From positions 310,001 to 374,000 of the forward strand of contig NCEU01000003.1 of assembly GCA_002280855.1 (NCBI GenBank): DNA of 64,000 bases, in the 5' to 3' direction. This stretch comes from Sphingomonadales bacterium 32-65-25. GTDB lineage: Bacteria; Pseudomonadota; Alphaproteobacteria; Sphingomonadales; Sphingomonadaceae. Below are positions 44,782-54,242 of this stretch, piece by piece. The position numbers and the translations under genes were made by a program. The first letter of the stretch is position 1. Each line of letters starts with the position of its first letter. The notes under the pieces are model-generated. The model did not search any database, was not told the origin of the DNA, and saw nothing but the letters and a program-made list of their open reading frames with translations.

Positions 44782-46194
44782 TCAGAACTGATAATAGATG
44801 AAGGCGGCGACGCCTTCGAAGCGCATCGCGTCGGTAAGCAATATCGCCAGTCCGACGGCCAGCCCCAGCACCGGTGCCGGCCATGCCGCCACGCGCCGGG
44901 CCATTGTTGGCAGCAGGGTGGGCGGCGTGAAATGGATGGCCAGGCCCAGCGCGATCAGGCCGCACAGCAGCGGGCTGGCCAGCGTCAGGCCAGGGCGGAA
45001 GGCCCAGAGCTGGCTGAAATAGGCCAGCGCGCCTTCCAGCGTGTCGGCACGGAAGAAGATCCAGCCGGCCACCACGATGTGGAAGATGATCAGGATGGCG
45101 ATGGGCTTGGGCAGCGCGGGAAAGCCTTCCGGCCGCCATTCGCGCCACAGCCGCTCGATCGCCAGCACGCCGCCGTGCAGCGCGCCCCAGATCAGGAAGG
45201 TCCATTTGGCACCGTGCCAGAAGCCACCCAGCAGCATGGTGATCATCAGGTTGCGGCAGATGAACCAAACGCCGCCACGGTTGCCGCCCAGGCTGATGTA
45301 GAGATAGTCGCGCAGCCAGCTCGATAGCGAGATATGCCAGCGCCGCCAGAAATCCTGCAGCGAGGTGGCCCGGTATGGCTGATCGAAATTGCGCGGGAAG
45401 CGATAGCCGAGCAGCGCCGCCAGCCCCACCGCCATATCGGAATAGGCCGAGAAATCGCAGTAGATCTGCACGGCATAGCCATAGGCACCCAGCGCGAGAT
45501 CAAGGCCGGTTTGCGCCGAAGGATCAAAAAAGGTCTTGTCCACCAGACCGGTCGCGAGTTCGCTGGCCACGACCGTCTTCTTGAACAGCCCCCAGCAGAT
45601 CAGGATCAGCGCGGTCGCCACCATGCCGCGTGTCAGCCTTGGCGCCGCCTTGAATTGCGGCACCAGATGGCTGGCGCGCACGATCGGCCCGGCGACGAGG
45701 TGGGGGAAAAAGCTCATCAGCAGCGTGATGTCGAGGAAGCTGGCCGGCGCCGTCTGGCGGCGGGCAATATCGATCAGGTAGCTCATGCCCTGGAACGTGA
45801 AGAAGCTGATGCCAACCGGCAGGATGATTTCCAGCACCGGCAGATCGCGGCCCCAGCCGGCGCGCGCAAGGATGGGCGCCAACTGTTCAAGGAAGAAGCC
45901 GAAATATTTGAAGAACCCCAAGATGGCGAGATTGGTCGCCACGCCGATGCCCAGCCACGGCTGAGCGCTGCGGCCATCATCCAGCCGGCGCTGAATGGCC
46001 TGCGCACAGCCCCAGTTGATCGCCGCCGACGCGATCAGCAGCGCCACGAAGCGCCAATCCCAGAAGCCATAGAAAACCCAACTGGCCAGCAGCAGGATGA
46101 TCTTGCGCCACTCGTTCGACGCCAACCCCACCGTCCAGACGAGCAGCAGCACAGGCAGGAAGAACAAGCCAAAATCCAACGTGGGGAACAGCAT
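44782..46194 (-). CDS. MBOAT-family O-acyltransferase (AlgI-like)
   Basis: A polytopic membrane O-acyltransferase of 470 residues, 8 to 11 hydrophobic helices. MBOAT hallmarks are QDFWRRWHISLSSWLRDYLYISLGG and LLGGFWHGAKWTFLIWGALHG with the presumed catalytic His. Typical AlgI-type relatives pass acetyl groups from the cytoplasm to a periplasmic polysaccharide. The N-terminus MLFPTLDFGLFFLPV is normal. Its start overlaps the stop of an SGNH gene by ATGA, so the module is co-translated. The polysaccharide is unknown. Confidence 0.93.
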   Translation of the reverse strand: MLFPTLDFGLFFLPVLLLVWTVGLASNEWRKIILLLASWVFYGFWDWRFVALLIASAAINWGCAQAIQRRLDDGRSAQPWLGIGVATNLAILGFFKYFGFFLEQLAPILARAGWGRDLPVLEIILPVGISFFTFQGMSYLIDIARRQTAPASFLDITLLMSFFPHLVAGPIVRASHLVPQFKAAPRLTRGMVATALILICWGLFKKTVVASELATGLVDKTFFDPSAQTGLDLALGAYGYAVQIYCDFSAYSDMAVGLAALLGYRFPRNFDQPYRATSLQDFWRRWHISLSSWLRDYLYISLGGNRGGVWFICRNLMITMLLGGFWHGAKWTFLIWGALHGGVLAIERLWREWRPEGFPALPKPIAILIIFHIVVAGWIFFRADTLEGALAYFSQLWAFRPGLTLASPLLCGLIALGLAIHFTPPTLLPTMARRVAAWPAPVLGLAVGLAILLTDAMRFEGVAAFIYYQF

Positions 46195-47516
46195 CAGTGC
46201 AGCCCGCCCACCCGTGCCGCATCCAGATCGGCCAACAACAGCCGGGCCACTTCCGCGCCGCCCGAAGGGGAATAATGGATGAAATCCGGGCCCATCAGCC
46301 CGGCCTGCATCCAGCGCACCGCCGAACAGGCCCCGCCCTGCCGTGCCCGCCAATCCCAGAAGGCCAGCCCCAAATCAGCCGCCACCCGGCGCTGCACCGC
46401 GCTGGCGGTAGCCAGGGCCGGCGGGTTGAACAGCGGCAGCCCGCGCCGCACGGCACGCGGCATCGGGCCGGACAGGGTAACCGGATCGGGCGCCAGTGTG
46501 CCGCCTTCATCATTCCAGAGCGGGATGTCGATACCGTCCACCGGCAGGCGATCGGGGGTCGCCTGGATGGCGCCATTACAGTCTGTGGCAGCGCCGGGCA
46601 CGCCGCCCACCACATTGTCCCTCAGTTCACGGTTGCGACTGGCGGCATCGGGCGGACCAAGCAGCAGGATCGGCACCGGCCCGGCCAGCCGGCGGATGCG
46701 CGCCACCTGTTCGCGAATCTGGCTTTCCAAGCGCGTGGGATCGAAAAAGGGCGCAAAGCCTTCGTTGGTGCCAAAGGCCAGAATCACCAGATCGGCCGGC
46801 AGCGCCTGGAACTGGGCCGTTATGGTCGCCTCATCGGCGCGGCCCAAAAATTGTAGCTGCGATCCCGGCACCCCCAGATTGGAAACGACGACACCGCTTG
46901 GCCGTTCCAGCCACCAGCCGGTGATGATCGCCTCACCGCCCACCAATTCCAGTCGCGCGCTGTCGGTGGCGGCGCCCGGCACGATGCGCCGGCACTGCGG
47001 GCCATCGCCGGCAAAGGCCAGCTCCTGCGTATCGGTGCCGAGGGTGAGATTGAGGCGCGGGCCATCGGGGCTGGCCGCCACACACAGGCCAAAGGCGGTA
47101 AAACTGGCGTCGGCGGTGAGCGCCAGCGCCGCGCCCGGCGTGTGGCTGCTCACGGTATAACCGGTGATGCCACGCGGCGGCCAGGGTTCCGCAGCCCCGC
47201 TGCCGAACAGGCCGCGTACGCTCCACGGCCCGGACGGGGAGACGCTCACCCCGCGCAGGCGCACCCCCGCATGCGGACGCCCGGCCGGCATCAGGCCGCG
47301 CCCGCCATTGCCCAGCCGCGCCTGCAATGCGTCGCGCAGGGCGCCGGTGATGGCATCGCCCGCCGTGTGCGAATCGCCGATCTGCACGATATGCACGGGG
47401 CGATCCGTGGGCATCTGTGCCGCGCTGAGCGGCACGCCCGCCAGATGCTCGGCCCCGCACAGCGCCGCCAGGCACGGCGCAGCGGCAAGCGCCAGCGAGG
47501 CAAGCAACGCCGGCAT
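46194..47516 (-). CDS. SGNH/GDSL hydrolase, secreted
   Basis: A 440-residue SGNH-hydrolase-like protein with a signal peptide (1-22). Nucleophile Ser49 lies in VQIGDSHTAGD. A later Gly/Asn block is LAFGTNEGF and the C-terminal His/Asp block is GPDFIHYSPSGG. It resembles the AlgX/AlgJ-like or PatB-like partners that work with MBOAT acyltransferases. ATGA overlaps bind it to both the downstream MBOAT gene and the upstream DUF459 gene. It probably catalyses the periplasmic acetyl transfer step. Confidence 0.85.
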   Translation of the reverse strand: MPALLASLALAAAPCLAALCGAEHLAGVPLSAAQMPTDRPVHIVQIGDSHTAGDAITGALRDALQARLGNGGRGLMPAGRPHAGVRLRGVSVSPSGPWSVRGLFGSGAAEPWPPRGITGYTVSSHTPGAALALTADASFTAFGLCVAASPDGPRLNLTLGTDTQELAFAGDGPQCRRIVPGAATDSARLELVGGEAIITGWWLERPSGVVVSNLGVPGSQLQFLGRADEATITAQFQALPADLVILAFGTNEGFAPFFDPTRLESQIREQVARIRRLAGPVPILLLGPPDAASRNRELRDNVVGGVPGAATDCNGAIQATPDRLPVDGIDIPLWNDEGGTLAPDPVTLSGPMPRAVRRGLPLFNPPALATASAVQRRVAADLGLAFWDWRARQGGACSAVRWMQAGLMGPDFIHYSPSGGAEVARLLLADLDAARVGGLH

Positions 47517-48655
47517 CAGGGCCGGGGCGGTTCGGCTGGCGGCGGCGGCGTCTGCTCTGGCGGCGCGGCGGGTTGCGGCGGCAGCAGTTGCATCGGCGCT
47601 GAATCGGTGTCCGGAACAGGCGCGGCGGTGTCCGGCGCCGGACTGGGCGCTGGCGGCGTGCTGGCGGCGGCTGATGGTTCGCTGACGGCGGCTGACGGCG
47701 CGGGTTCGGGCGCCAATTCCGGTACGATCGCGGCCGGTGGCGGCACAAGATCCGCCGTTACCGGCTTGCCGGCGCGGGCGGCCTGCCCCCAGGCGCGCAG
47801 GCGCGTGGCCAGTGAATCGGTGAGCAGGCGATAGCCTTTCATGCTCATGTGGATGCCATCGCCGGCACGCACCAACCACGGCACGCCATCCTTGCCCGGC
47901 AGGTGCGAGGCATAGCGGCCCTGTTCATCGGCAGCTGCGGAACGCGTGTCGATGAACGGCACATCCAGTTCGGCCATCAGCCCCGCGTAAAACGCGTTCA
48001 GCCCCTGCACCTGGGCATCATATTTCGGATCGCGCATCACCGGCAGGCCCACCCACACCACGCTGGCGCCCTGGGCCTGCAGCACCTTCACATAACGGGT
48101 GATGCGCGCCGCGATCTCGGCCTTCCAGCGCGCCGACAGCAAGGGCGCCACCTTGCCATTCACATAAATGCCCTGGGTGTCGTTGGCGCCGAAACTGATC
48201 ACCGCCACATCCACTGGCCCTTCGGTCAGGATGCCCGCCAGCCGATCTTCCAGATTGTTCTGGGCGTAACGGGTGAAACCGGTGGCCTGTTCGGAATGGC
48301 GCAGCACCTGGAAGGCTTCGCGGCGCGACAACTGGTTATAGAGCGCCGCCCACAGGCCATCACCGAAACTGTCGCCAAACACGCCGATGCGGAACGCGCG
48401 CTTTTCGGCAACGGCGCGGGCCAGGCCAGCCGGCACGTCGGCCGCTGCCGCCACCGCTTGCGGCAGACCATCGGTGTCCACCGCCTGCGCCGGAGCGGCG
48501 GCCGCCACCGTCACCGGCGGCCCTTCGGCCAACCAGGCGCTCAGTTGCGGCGCAAAGGCCAGGCCAATAGCAACGCCGGCCGCCACGCCGCAAAACAGCA
48601 CGGCGGTGCGATCGATCAGCAGGAGGGCCGGATTGGGAGCGGAAGGATCGGACAT
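47516..48655 (-). CDS. DUF459 SGNH-hydrolase-like protein, membrane anchored
   Basis: A 379-residue protein of the DUF459 SGNH group. One N-terminal membrane helix (about 16-34) is followed by the SGNH domain: FGDSFGDGLW with Ser96, SFGANDTQGI, and DGIHMSMKGY with the Asp-x-x-His. A Pro/Ala-rich C-terminal tail of about 80 residues (PAAIVPELAPEPAP...) is unusual and may span the periplasm or cell wall. Starts the SGNH-SGNH-MBOAT cluster. It probably modifies a surface polysaccharide. Confidence 0.87.
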   Translation of the reverse strand: MSDPSAPNPALLLIDRTAVLFCGVAAGVAIGLAFAPQLSAWLAEGPPVTVAAAAPAQAVDTDGLPQAVAAAADVPAGLARAVAEKRAFRIGVFGDSFGDGLWAALYNQLSRREAFQVLRHSEQATGFTRYAQNNLEDRLAGILTEGPVDVAVISFGANDTQGIYVNGKVAPLLSARWKAEIAARITRYVKVLQAQGASVVWVGLPVMRDPKYDAQVQGLNAFYAGLMAELDVPFIDTRSAAADEQGRYASHLPGKDGVPWLVRAGDGIHMSMKGYRLLTDSLATRLRAWGQAARAGKPVTADLVPPPAAIVPELAPEPAPSAAVSEPSAAASTPPAPSPAPDTAAPVPDTDSAPMQLLPPQPAAPPEQTPPPPAEPPRP

Positions 48656-48701
48656 GATGTGCGCCGGTCTTCACCACGACCGGCGCAGAGTGGCAAGAGG
48701 G

Positions 48702-49775
48702 TCAGCCGCCGGTGAGCGGCGAAGAGCGACCAAGACGCGCCAACCGCACCTTCAACAGCGCCATGCCCACCACCGTGAGCGGTACCGCCAGCACCACGCC
48801 CAACGGGCCCATCAGCGTGCCGGCCGCAATCAGGCTGAAAATGGTAAGCACCGGCGGCAGATCGCCAAAGGTGCTCTGTGCGATCGGCATCACCACATTG
48901 CCCTGCAACTGCTGCACCACCACCAGCGCGATGATGGTGAAGATGCCGGTATCCGCCCCCTGGCCAAAACCCAGGATCACCGTGGGCACCGCCACCAAAA
49001 TAACCCCCAGATAGGGCACGAATTCGCACAACCCGGCCACCAGCCCGATCGCCAGCGGCGACGGCAGGCCCACCAGCCACAGTCCCACCGAGGTGCCCAC
49101 CGCCACAAACGCCATGCCGATGGCCTGCCCCTTCAGCCAGGCCGTGAGCGAAGCCCGCACCGCCGCCACGGTTTCACTGGCACGCACCCGCGATTCCGAT
49201 GGCAGCATGGCGATCAAGCCATCGATATACAGCCGCGGTTGCGCCGCCAGATACAGCGCCGCGACCAGCACGACCGCAAAGCCGGTGATCGCCGATCCGA
49301 TATTGGCCAGCGTCGCCTGCACGATGCCCACCACCTGTTCCATCTTGGGCGCATAATTGGTCAGCTGGGAAATGAGATCATCACCAATGGCATAACTGCG
49401 TACCCAGCTTTCCACTTGCGCCAGCGCCGCCGGGAAGCGTTCCGAAAGATGGATGAACTGTTCCACCATCATGGTGCCGAACAACCCGAAAATGGTGGCC
49501 AACGCGGCAAGTGGGATCAAGATCGCCGCTGCAATCGCCACCGCAAACGGCAGGCGCAGCCGGCGCTGCAACAATTGCGCGAAATCGCTGAGCATCAACC
49601 CCACCAGCGCACTGGCAAACAACACCAGCAACAATTGCTGCAAATGCCAGGCCGCCAGCGCCAGCCCGATGCCGGCCATCACCGCCAGCGTGCGCCGGAA
49701 CCAGCGGCCGCTGTCATCCGGGCTGGGGCCATGGCCGGGGATGTGATGGGGTTCAGTGGCGGGTGGCGTTGTCAT
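48702..49775 (-). CDS. AI-2E/PerM-family transporter
   Basis: A polytopic inner-membrane protein of 357 residues from the AI-2 exporter/PerM (UPF0118) family. Helices are visible near residues 27-60, 70-100, 155-190, 210-280 and 300-340. Family sequence appears in PFAVAIAAAILIPLAALATIFG, LIAMLPSESR and CEFVPYLGVILVAVPTVILGF. The transport substrate is not settled even for the family. It is 46 bp upstream of the O-acetylation module in the same direction and may be co-transcribed. Confidence 0.9.
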   Translation of the reverse strand: MTTPPATEPHHIPGHGPSPDDSGRWFRRTLAVMAGIGLALAAWHLQQLLLVLFASALVGLMLSDFAQLLQRRLRLPFAVAIAAAILIPLAALATIFGLFGTMMVEQFIHLSERFPAALAQVESWVRSYAIGDDLISQLTNYAPKMEQVVGIVQATLANIGSAITGFAVVLVAALYLAAQPRLYIDGLIAMLPSESRVRASETVAAVRASLTAWLKGQAIGMAFVAVGTSVGLWLVGLPSPLAIGLVAGLCEFVPYLGVILVAVPTVILGFGQGADTGIFTIIALVVVQQLQGNVVMPIAQSTFGDLPPVLTIFSLIAAGTLMGPLGVVLAVPLTVVGMALLKVRLARLGRSSPLTGG

Positions 49776-49815
49776 GCCGTGCCATCATGGCCGCCTGAGC
49801 GGCGGAAAGAAAGAG

Positions 49816-49857
49816 GGCCTCCGCCCCGGATCAAGTCCGGGGTGACATGGGCAGGGA
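49816..49857. repeat. palindromic intergenic repeat, copy 2
   Basis: Second copy of the 42-nt element found at 1752-1793, with three differences. The core CCCCGGA-N5-TCCGGGG is at 49823-49841. It lies in the 236-bp gap between the start of the AI-2E transporter gene and the stop of the MlaA-like gene, in the same relative orientation as copy 1. This gap holds no gene. Confidence 0.7.
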
Positions 49858-50011
49858 CGAAACGGTCGGGTTTCGGATGGTCAGGGTCGGAAAGCAGCTC
49901 GTCGGCGGCCAACCCAACACACGCCGTTCCGATCAGGTAAGTGGATTGACGCGGAACGGGTTGTCGCTCGGGAGCGCCTCCCCCTGATCGACTGCCGCGA
50001 CCTAAGCTCGC

Positions 50012-51076
50012 TCAGCGCGGCCCCTTGCCCACGCGTGGGATGAGATTGGGATCGGGGCTGGTTTCGCCATGGCGCGGGCAGATCGCGCCGATCTCGGCCC
50101 GCCGCTGGGCCAGATAGACCTCGCGCACGGCGACGTAGGGATCGCCGCTTTCGCTGCGGATACGCTGGAGCTGGCTGTCGATCTCGACCCGGTCGGTCAG
50201 GGCGTCGACCACAGCGAGCGCCACGTTCACCTTGCCGTCATCGAACGGCTTGCCCACCACTGTGGGCAGGACCGCCTTGTCCAGGCCAAGGCCGAAGAGA
50301 TCGCGCAAGGTGGTGGGGCCGACGAGTGGGAGAAAGAAATAAGGGCCATTGCCCACGCCGTAGCAGGCAAAGGTGTTGGCGAAGCTGTTGGGCCGGTAAG
50401 GCAGGTTGAACGGCTTGCGCCGTGCCATGTCGAACAGTCCGGCAACGCCGATGGTCGAGTTGATCCCGAACCGTGCCGCCGACTTGGCCGCGCGCCCAAT
50501 CTTGAGCTGCAGGATGTAATTGAGGAAGCTGGCCGGTTCGTCGAGGTTGCGCAACACGTTGCGCAGGCCGTTGCGGACGGGCTTGGGAACGGCCGAGGCG
50601 TATCCCAGCGCGACCGGTGCGACGACCGCCTTGTCGATCGCCTGAATGGCCGCGAACGACTGCGCGTTGAGCTTGGCAAGGGGATCGATCCGCGACGATT
50701 GGCGCGCGGTGACGATGATCTCCTTGCCATCGTCTGGCGCAGTGCCGGTGGTCGAACCCGGACTGACCGGCGTGCCGTCGGCCTTGGTGAGTTGGGCGGG
50801 CGCTGCAGCCTGAGTCGTGTCAGCGACGAGTGTGGGAATGGCCACCCCAACCGGCGGCTGGGTAGCGGGCAGCGTTGCCGACGGCTCCGGTGCAGTGGTA
50901 GCCGGCTGGCTCTCCTGCGCGGTAAGCGCGGCGGCGGAGGGCGCTGCCGCGGTGCCTACGGAAAGGGCGGCGGCGAGTACGCCAACTGCGATCACGCCCA
51001 AGCGCCGGGCGCCCGCTGTGCGCCGTGCGCGATCATGCGTTTTCTCCTGTGCGCCGCCGCTGACAGGCAGCGCCAT
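50012..51076 (-). CDS. MlaA/VacJ-family protein lacking a lipobox
   Basis: A 354-residue protein of the MlaA (VacJ) family, which takes part in retrograde phospholipid trafficking from the outer membrane. The family core runs from FAAIQAIDKAVVAPVALGYASAVPKPVRNGLRNVLRNLDEPASFLN to the GNGPYFFLPLVGPTTLRD block. E. coli MlaA is a lipoprotein; here the N-terminal hydrophobic segment (LGVIAVGVLAAALSVGTAAA) has no Cys, so a signal-peptidase-I or anchored form is more likely. An unusual 60-residue Pro/Thr/Ala-rich linker follows. No other mla genes are present nearby. Confidence 0.82.
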   Translation of the reverse strand: MALPVSGGAQEKTHDRARRTAGARRLGVIAVGVLAAALSVGTAAAPSAAALTAQESQPATTAPEPSATLPATQPPVGVAIPTLVADTTQAAAPAQLTKADGTPVSPGSTTGTAPDDGKEIIVTARQSSRIDPLAKLNAQSFAAIQAIDKAVVAPVALGYASAVPKPVRNGLRNVLRNLDEPASFLNYILQLKIGRAAKSAARFGINSTIGVAGLFDMARRKPFNLPYRPNSFANTFACYGVGNGPYFFLPLVGPTTLRDLFGLGLDKAVLPTVVGKPFDDGKVNVALAVVDALTDRVEIDSQLQRIRSESGDPYVAVREVYLAQRRAEIGAICPRHGETSPDPNLIPRVGKGPR

Positions 51077-51675
51077 TGCCGGAGGGCATGATCGACTTCA
51101 TGCAGCCTATCCCTGTCAGCATGAAGCAAGTCTGAGAGGTGCGGATTGATGAAGCCCCAGGATGCCGGTGGTAAGCTTTTCCGCCCTTTTGGCAGTCGGG
51201 CCGGATAGCCCAATTGTCCACGACTTCGACCTGAGCTCGACCGTATCCACAATCGAGGCTTGGTGGCGCTGACGGCCGTGCCCTCGAGGCACTGGAGCAA
51301 TTCATCAACCATGGTTTTCACCATGATCTCATGAAGTTGCGATCCGTTGAGGGTCGCCTTCCAGTCGCCCACCAAGAGCAGGCGTGCCCAATTGCTTGGC
51401 CGGTATGAGCGAGAGCGATCCAACATCGCTATCGCGCTACCATATGCGCGGGCTCAAGGCTTTGGCAGATTGGCGTGGATCACCGAGGTCAGGTCTTGCC
51501 GCAATCGGTCGTTCGCACGAACCGGGGCTTGGCTCCCGTGAATGGCGGCCTGTATGAAAGGCGCTGGCGCCCCAGAATGACCGGATCTGGGTCGGAAGCA
51601 GACGTTCTCGCGCCGTCCGATGCACAGCGGCGGCGCTACCGTTCGGCAACGCCGCCGCTGGTTGCGTCTTCCGGC
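51077..51675. other. 599-bp gap with no convincing gene
   Basis: This stretch lies between the start of the mlaA-like gene and the stop of dabA. Some ORFs on both strands exceed 60 codons but resemble no protein I know and lack good starts. The segment around 51580-51630 reads TGACCGGATCTGGGTCGGAA, a kind of text that looks like a decayed dispersed repeat. It may hold the mlaA promoter plus remnants of a lost gene. Confidence 0.45.
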
Positions 51676-54216
51676 TCAGACCGCCACCCACTCACCATCC
51701 CTGTGGTATCGGTGCGCCACGCGGCCGGTTTCGTCCAGGGCCCAGAGGTGAAGCCATTGGTTGTCCACCAGGTCCTGCACCATCTTGTGGGCCAGGATGA
51801 TGTCGGTGATGGCGGCCAGGGGCGCTTCGATGAAGACGTTGAGGCGCAGCGGTTCGTGCATCAGGCGTTCGCCGTCGTGCACGGATTGCCAGGCGAGGCC
51901 GGTTTTGAGGTCTCCGGCGTTGCCTTCCAGCACGCCCAGTGTGCCGACCACGTTGTGGAGCACCTTGTTGCCGGCGCCCCACACCCGGTTGTTCACGGTG
52001 GAGCCGTAATATTGCAGGTTGATCCAGCTGGCGACGACCATGGGCGCGGTCATGATCAGTTTCAGCACGCCAAAGCCTTCGTCCTGCTTCCAATCATAAT
52101 TGTGCAGGAAGCTGCGGCCGCCCAGATCGATGCCGAGTGTGCGTTCCCGCGGTGCGGCGATGAAGGCACCGTTGCCGGCCAGGCCCCATTCGGGCCGCAC
52201 CTGCGCCCAATCGCGGCTGCGGCGCAGCACCTGGGCGTCGATATCGCCGTCCGGATTGTCGAGCACGAGGAAGCGGGAGCGTTCGCGGCGGGCCAGCGCC
52301 GAGGCCTTGTCCAGCCAGCCATCAAGTTCAGACAGTTCACCGCGCAGCGCCGCTGGCACCCGGCCCCGATCAAAGATGCTGATCTGATCGGTGGTGGTAT
52401 CGTGCAGGGCGCCCAGGAACCACGTGTCATCAGGAATGGCGATGCCCCGGCTGCGCAGGCCGATGCGTACGGCCGGATCGTTGAGGATATCAGCGGCGAT
52501 GCGAGCGCTGGCTTCGCCGGTATGGCCGCCACAGGCGCCGCAATCGAGGCCGGAGGCGTGCGGGTTGTTGGCGGTGGTGCTGCCATGGCCGGCGAGCAGC
52601 ACCAGGCGGGCGAAACCCTTCGTCAGGCTCATGCCCTTCAAGACGGCTTCGGCCTGGTTCAGCCGCTGTTCGGCGGTGAGACCGGTCATGCGGCCGCCAA
52701 CCACTTGGCAGTCGAGGCGCGGGCCCAGTTTGCCGATGATGTCACCATCCAGGCCATCGGTGTTGGGATCGGACACGGTGCGGGTGAGGCCGAGCGCATC
52801 GCCGACCAGTTTGGGCGCAAAGGCCAGGCCCATGGCTTCAACGAAGCTGAAGCTGGACACGGCGGATTGCTTGAAGCTTTTCCACGCCTTGGCGGCACGG
52901 CGGCGCAGCAGGCGCAGGCCCAGCACCTCGATCTCCTCATCAGCCGAGGCGCCACCCACCATTTCGGTGATGGTGAAGGCCGGTGTGAGCAGCACCGGGC
53001 AGTGCGCGCCGCCGGTTTCGCGGCCGATGGGGATATATTCGATCGGATAGCCGAAGAAGCCGGCAAAGCCGATGGTTTCGCACGCTGGCACCACCTGTTC
53101 GAGCGCGCGGCGATAGACTTCGGAGCGGACGTCGATGCAGAAGGCGGCCTGCAGGGGCTTGCGACCGGGTTGGCGCGGCATCTGAAACGGCTGCGGGGCC
53201 TGATCTTCGCGGGCCAGCTTGGCCAGCAACTGGCGCTGCCAAGCGATTTCATAGGCATCCTGAAACAGCAGATCGACGGCGAGTTCCGGATCAGCCGAGA
53301 GCCCGGCATCATCGGGCAATTCCGCCGCCTGGCGCATTTCGGCAGCCCACGCAGCCTGGAATTGCGCATCGGTGCGCTGGCGGAACAGGGCATAACCCCA
53401 GGCCATGCGGATGGCGAGCAGTTCGATGAGGCGATTGTCTGCGCGGCCATAGAGGCCATTGTCCCACACCAGGTAGCGCACATAGGCTGCCCAGCCGCCG
53501 ATATCGAACAGCGCGCGGTGCAGATAATCGGCCTGGGCGCGTTCCGGAATGCCGATGGCTTCCACGATCAGGCGAATGGCGGCGACCGGATCGGCGGGCA
53601 GATCGGCGATGATGCGGCGGAAATCCTTCACGCCCAGCGCTTCGGCATTGCGATCATGGCGCATGGATTCGCGCCACGCCGCCCATGGCGACATGTGCCG
53701 CACCGGCATCTGCCAGCTGGCCTGGCCTTCATCGAAATAGGCCGCGCACCAACGCGAGATTTCATCGACCATGAAGGCGGTGCGGCTGGCCTGGCGATCA
53801 CCGGCGGAGAGCCGGTCCAGCACTTCGGCGATGGTGGCGACCACGGCGGGGCCATTGGCGCGCGCGGCCGGATCGCGGGCGAGGGCGGCCTTGGCGAGCG
53901 CCACATCCGCCGGGATGGCGGCATTGCCGGGCGCGCGGGCGAGCGCGGCGGCGATGTGATCATCGCTGATGATGCCGTTTGCCAGCGCATCGCGGTAGAA
54001 GCTGCGGGGCATCAGCATGTCCACCTTGGCGACGCGGCGCAGGGTGGCGGTGGTGGCGGCAAAGCTCTGGCCGGTGAAGCCGAGGAAGGGGTTAACGGCA
54101 ACGAAGTGCTTCAGCGGCCACAGCGGCGCGATGCGCTGGCAGGCTTCCGCGATGGCGGATTCCAGCGCGGTGGGAGCCGGTGCGAGGATTTCAGGGGCGA
54201 GTGTTTCGGTCGTCAT
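51676..54216 (-). CDS. dabA: inorganic carbon transporter subunit DabA (DUF2309)
   Basis: An 846-residue subunit of the DAB bicarbonate-accumulating complex. The beta-carbonic-anhydrase-like site is visible: Cys360 and Asp362 in CIDVRSE, His544 in GHGSTTANN, and Cys559 in LDCGACGG. These match the zinc-site set known for DabA. It is thought to hydrate CO2 vectorially, driven by the cation gradient through DabB. Start at MTTETLAPE (54216), 26 bp after the dabB stop. The pair is usually found in autotrophs but also occurs in heterotrophs, where it lessens CO2 dependence. Confidence 0.93.
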   Translation of the reverse strand: MTTETLAPEILAPAPTALESAIAEACQRIAPLWPLKHFVAVNPFLGFTGQSFAATTATLRRVAKVDMLMPRSFYRDALANGIISDDHIAAALARAPGNAAIPADVALAKAALARDPAARANGPAVVATIAEVLDRLSAGDRQASRTAFMVDEISRWCAAYFDEGQASWQMPVRHMSPWAAWRESMRHDRNAEALGVKDFRRIIADLPADPVAAIRLIVEAIGIPERAQADYLHRALFDIGGWAAYVRYLVWDNGLYGRADNRLIELLAIRMAWGYALFRQRTDAQFQAAWAAEMRQAAELPDDAGLSADPELAVDLLFQDAYEIAWQRQLLAKLAREDQAPQPFQMPRQPGRKPLQAAFCIDVRSEVYRRALEQVVPACETIGFAGFFGYPIEYIPIGRETGGAHCPVLLTPAFTITEMVGGASADEEIEVLGLRLLRRRAAKAWKSFKQSAVSSFSFVEAMGLAFAPKLVGDALGLTRTVSDPNTDGLDGDIIGKLGPRLDCQVVGGRMTGLTAEQRLNQAEAVLKGMSLTKGFARLVLLAGHGSTTANNPHASGLDCGACGGHTGEASARIAADILNDPAVRIGLRSRGIAIPDDTWFLGALHDTTTDQISIFDRGRVPAALRGELSELDGWLDKASALARRERSRFLVLDNPDGDIDAQVLRRSRDWAQVRPEWGLAGNGAFIAAPRERTLGIDLGGRSFLHNYDWKQDEGFGVLKLIMTAPMVVASWINLQYYGSTVNNRVWGAGNKVLHNVVGTLGVLEGNAGDLKTGLAWQSVHDGERLMHEPLRLNVFIEAPLAAITDIILAHKMVQDLVDNQWLHLWALDETGRVAHRYHRDGEWVAV

Positions 54217-54242
54217 GGCGGGACCTTTCAACAGCAGTGGGA

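Noticed and set aside
50992..51426. 144-codon minus-strand frame upstream of the mlaA-like gene
   Set aside because: No ribosome-binding site or recognisable fold, overlaps the mlaA start region in another frame, and its composition differs from genes around it.
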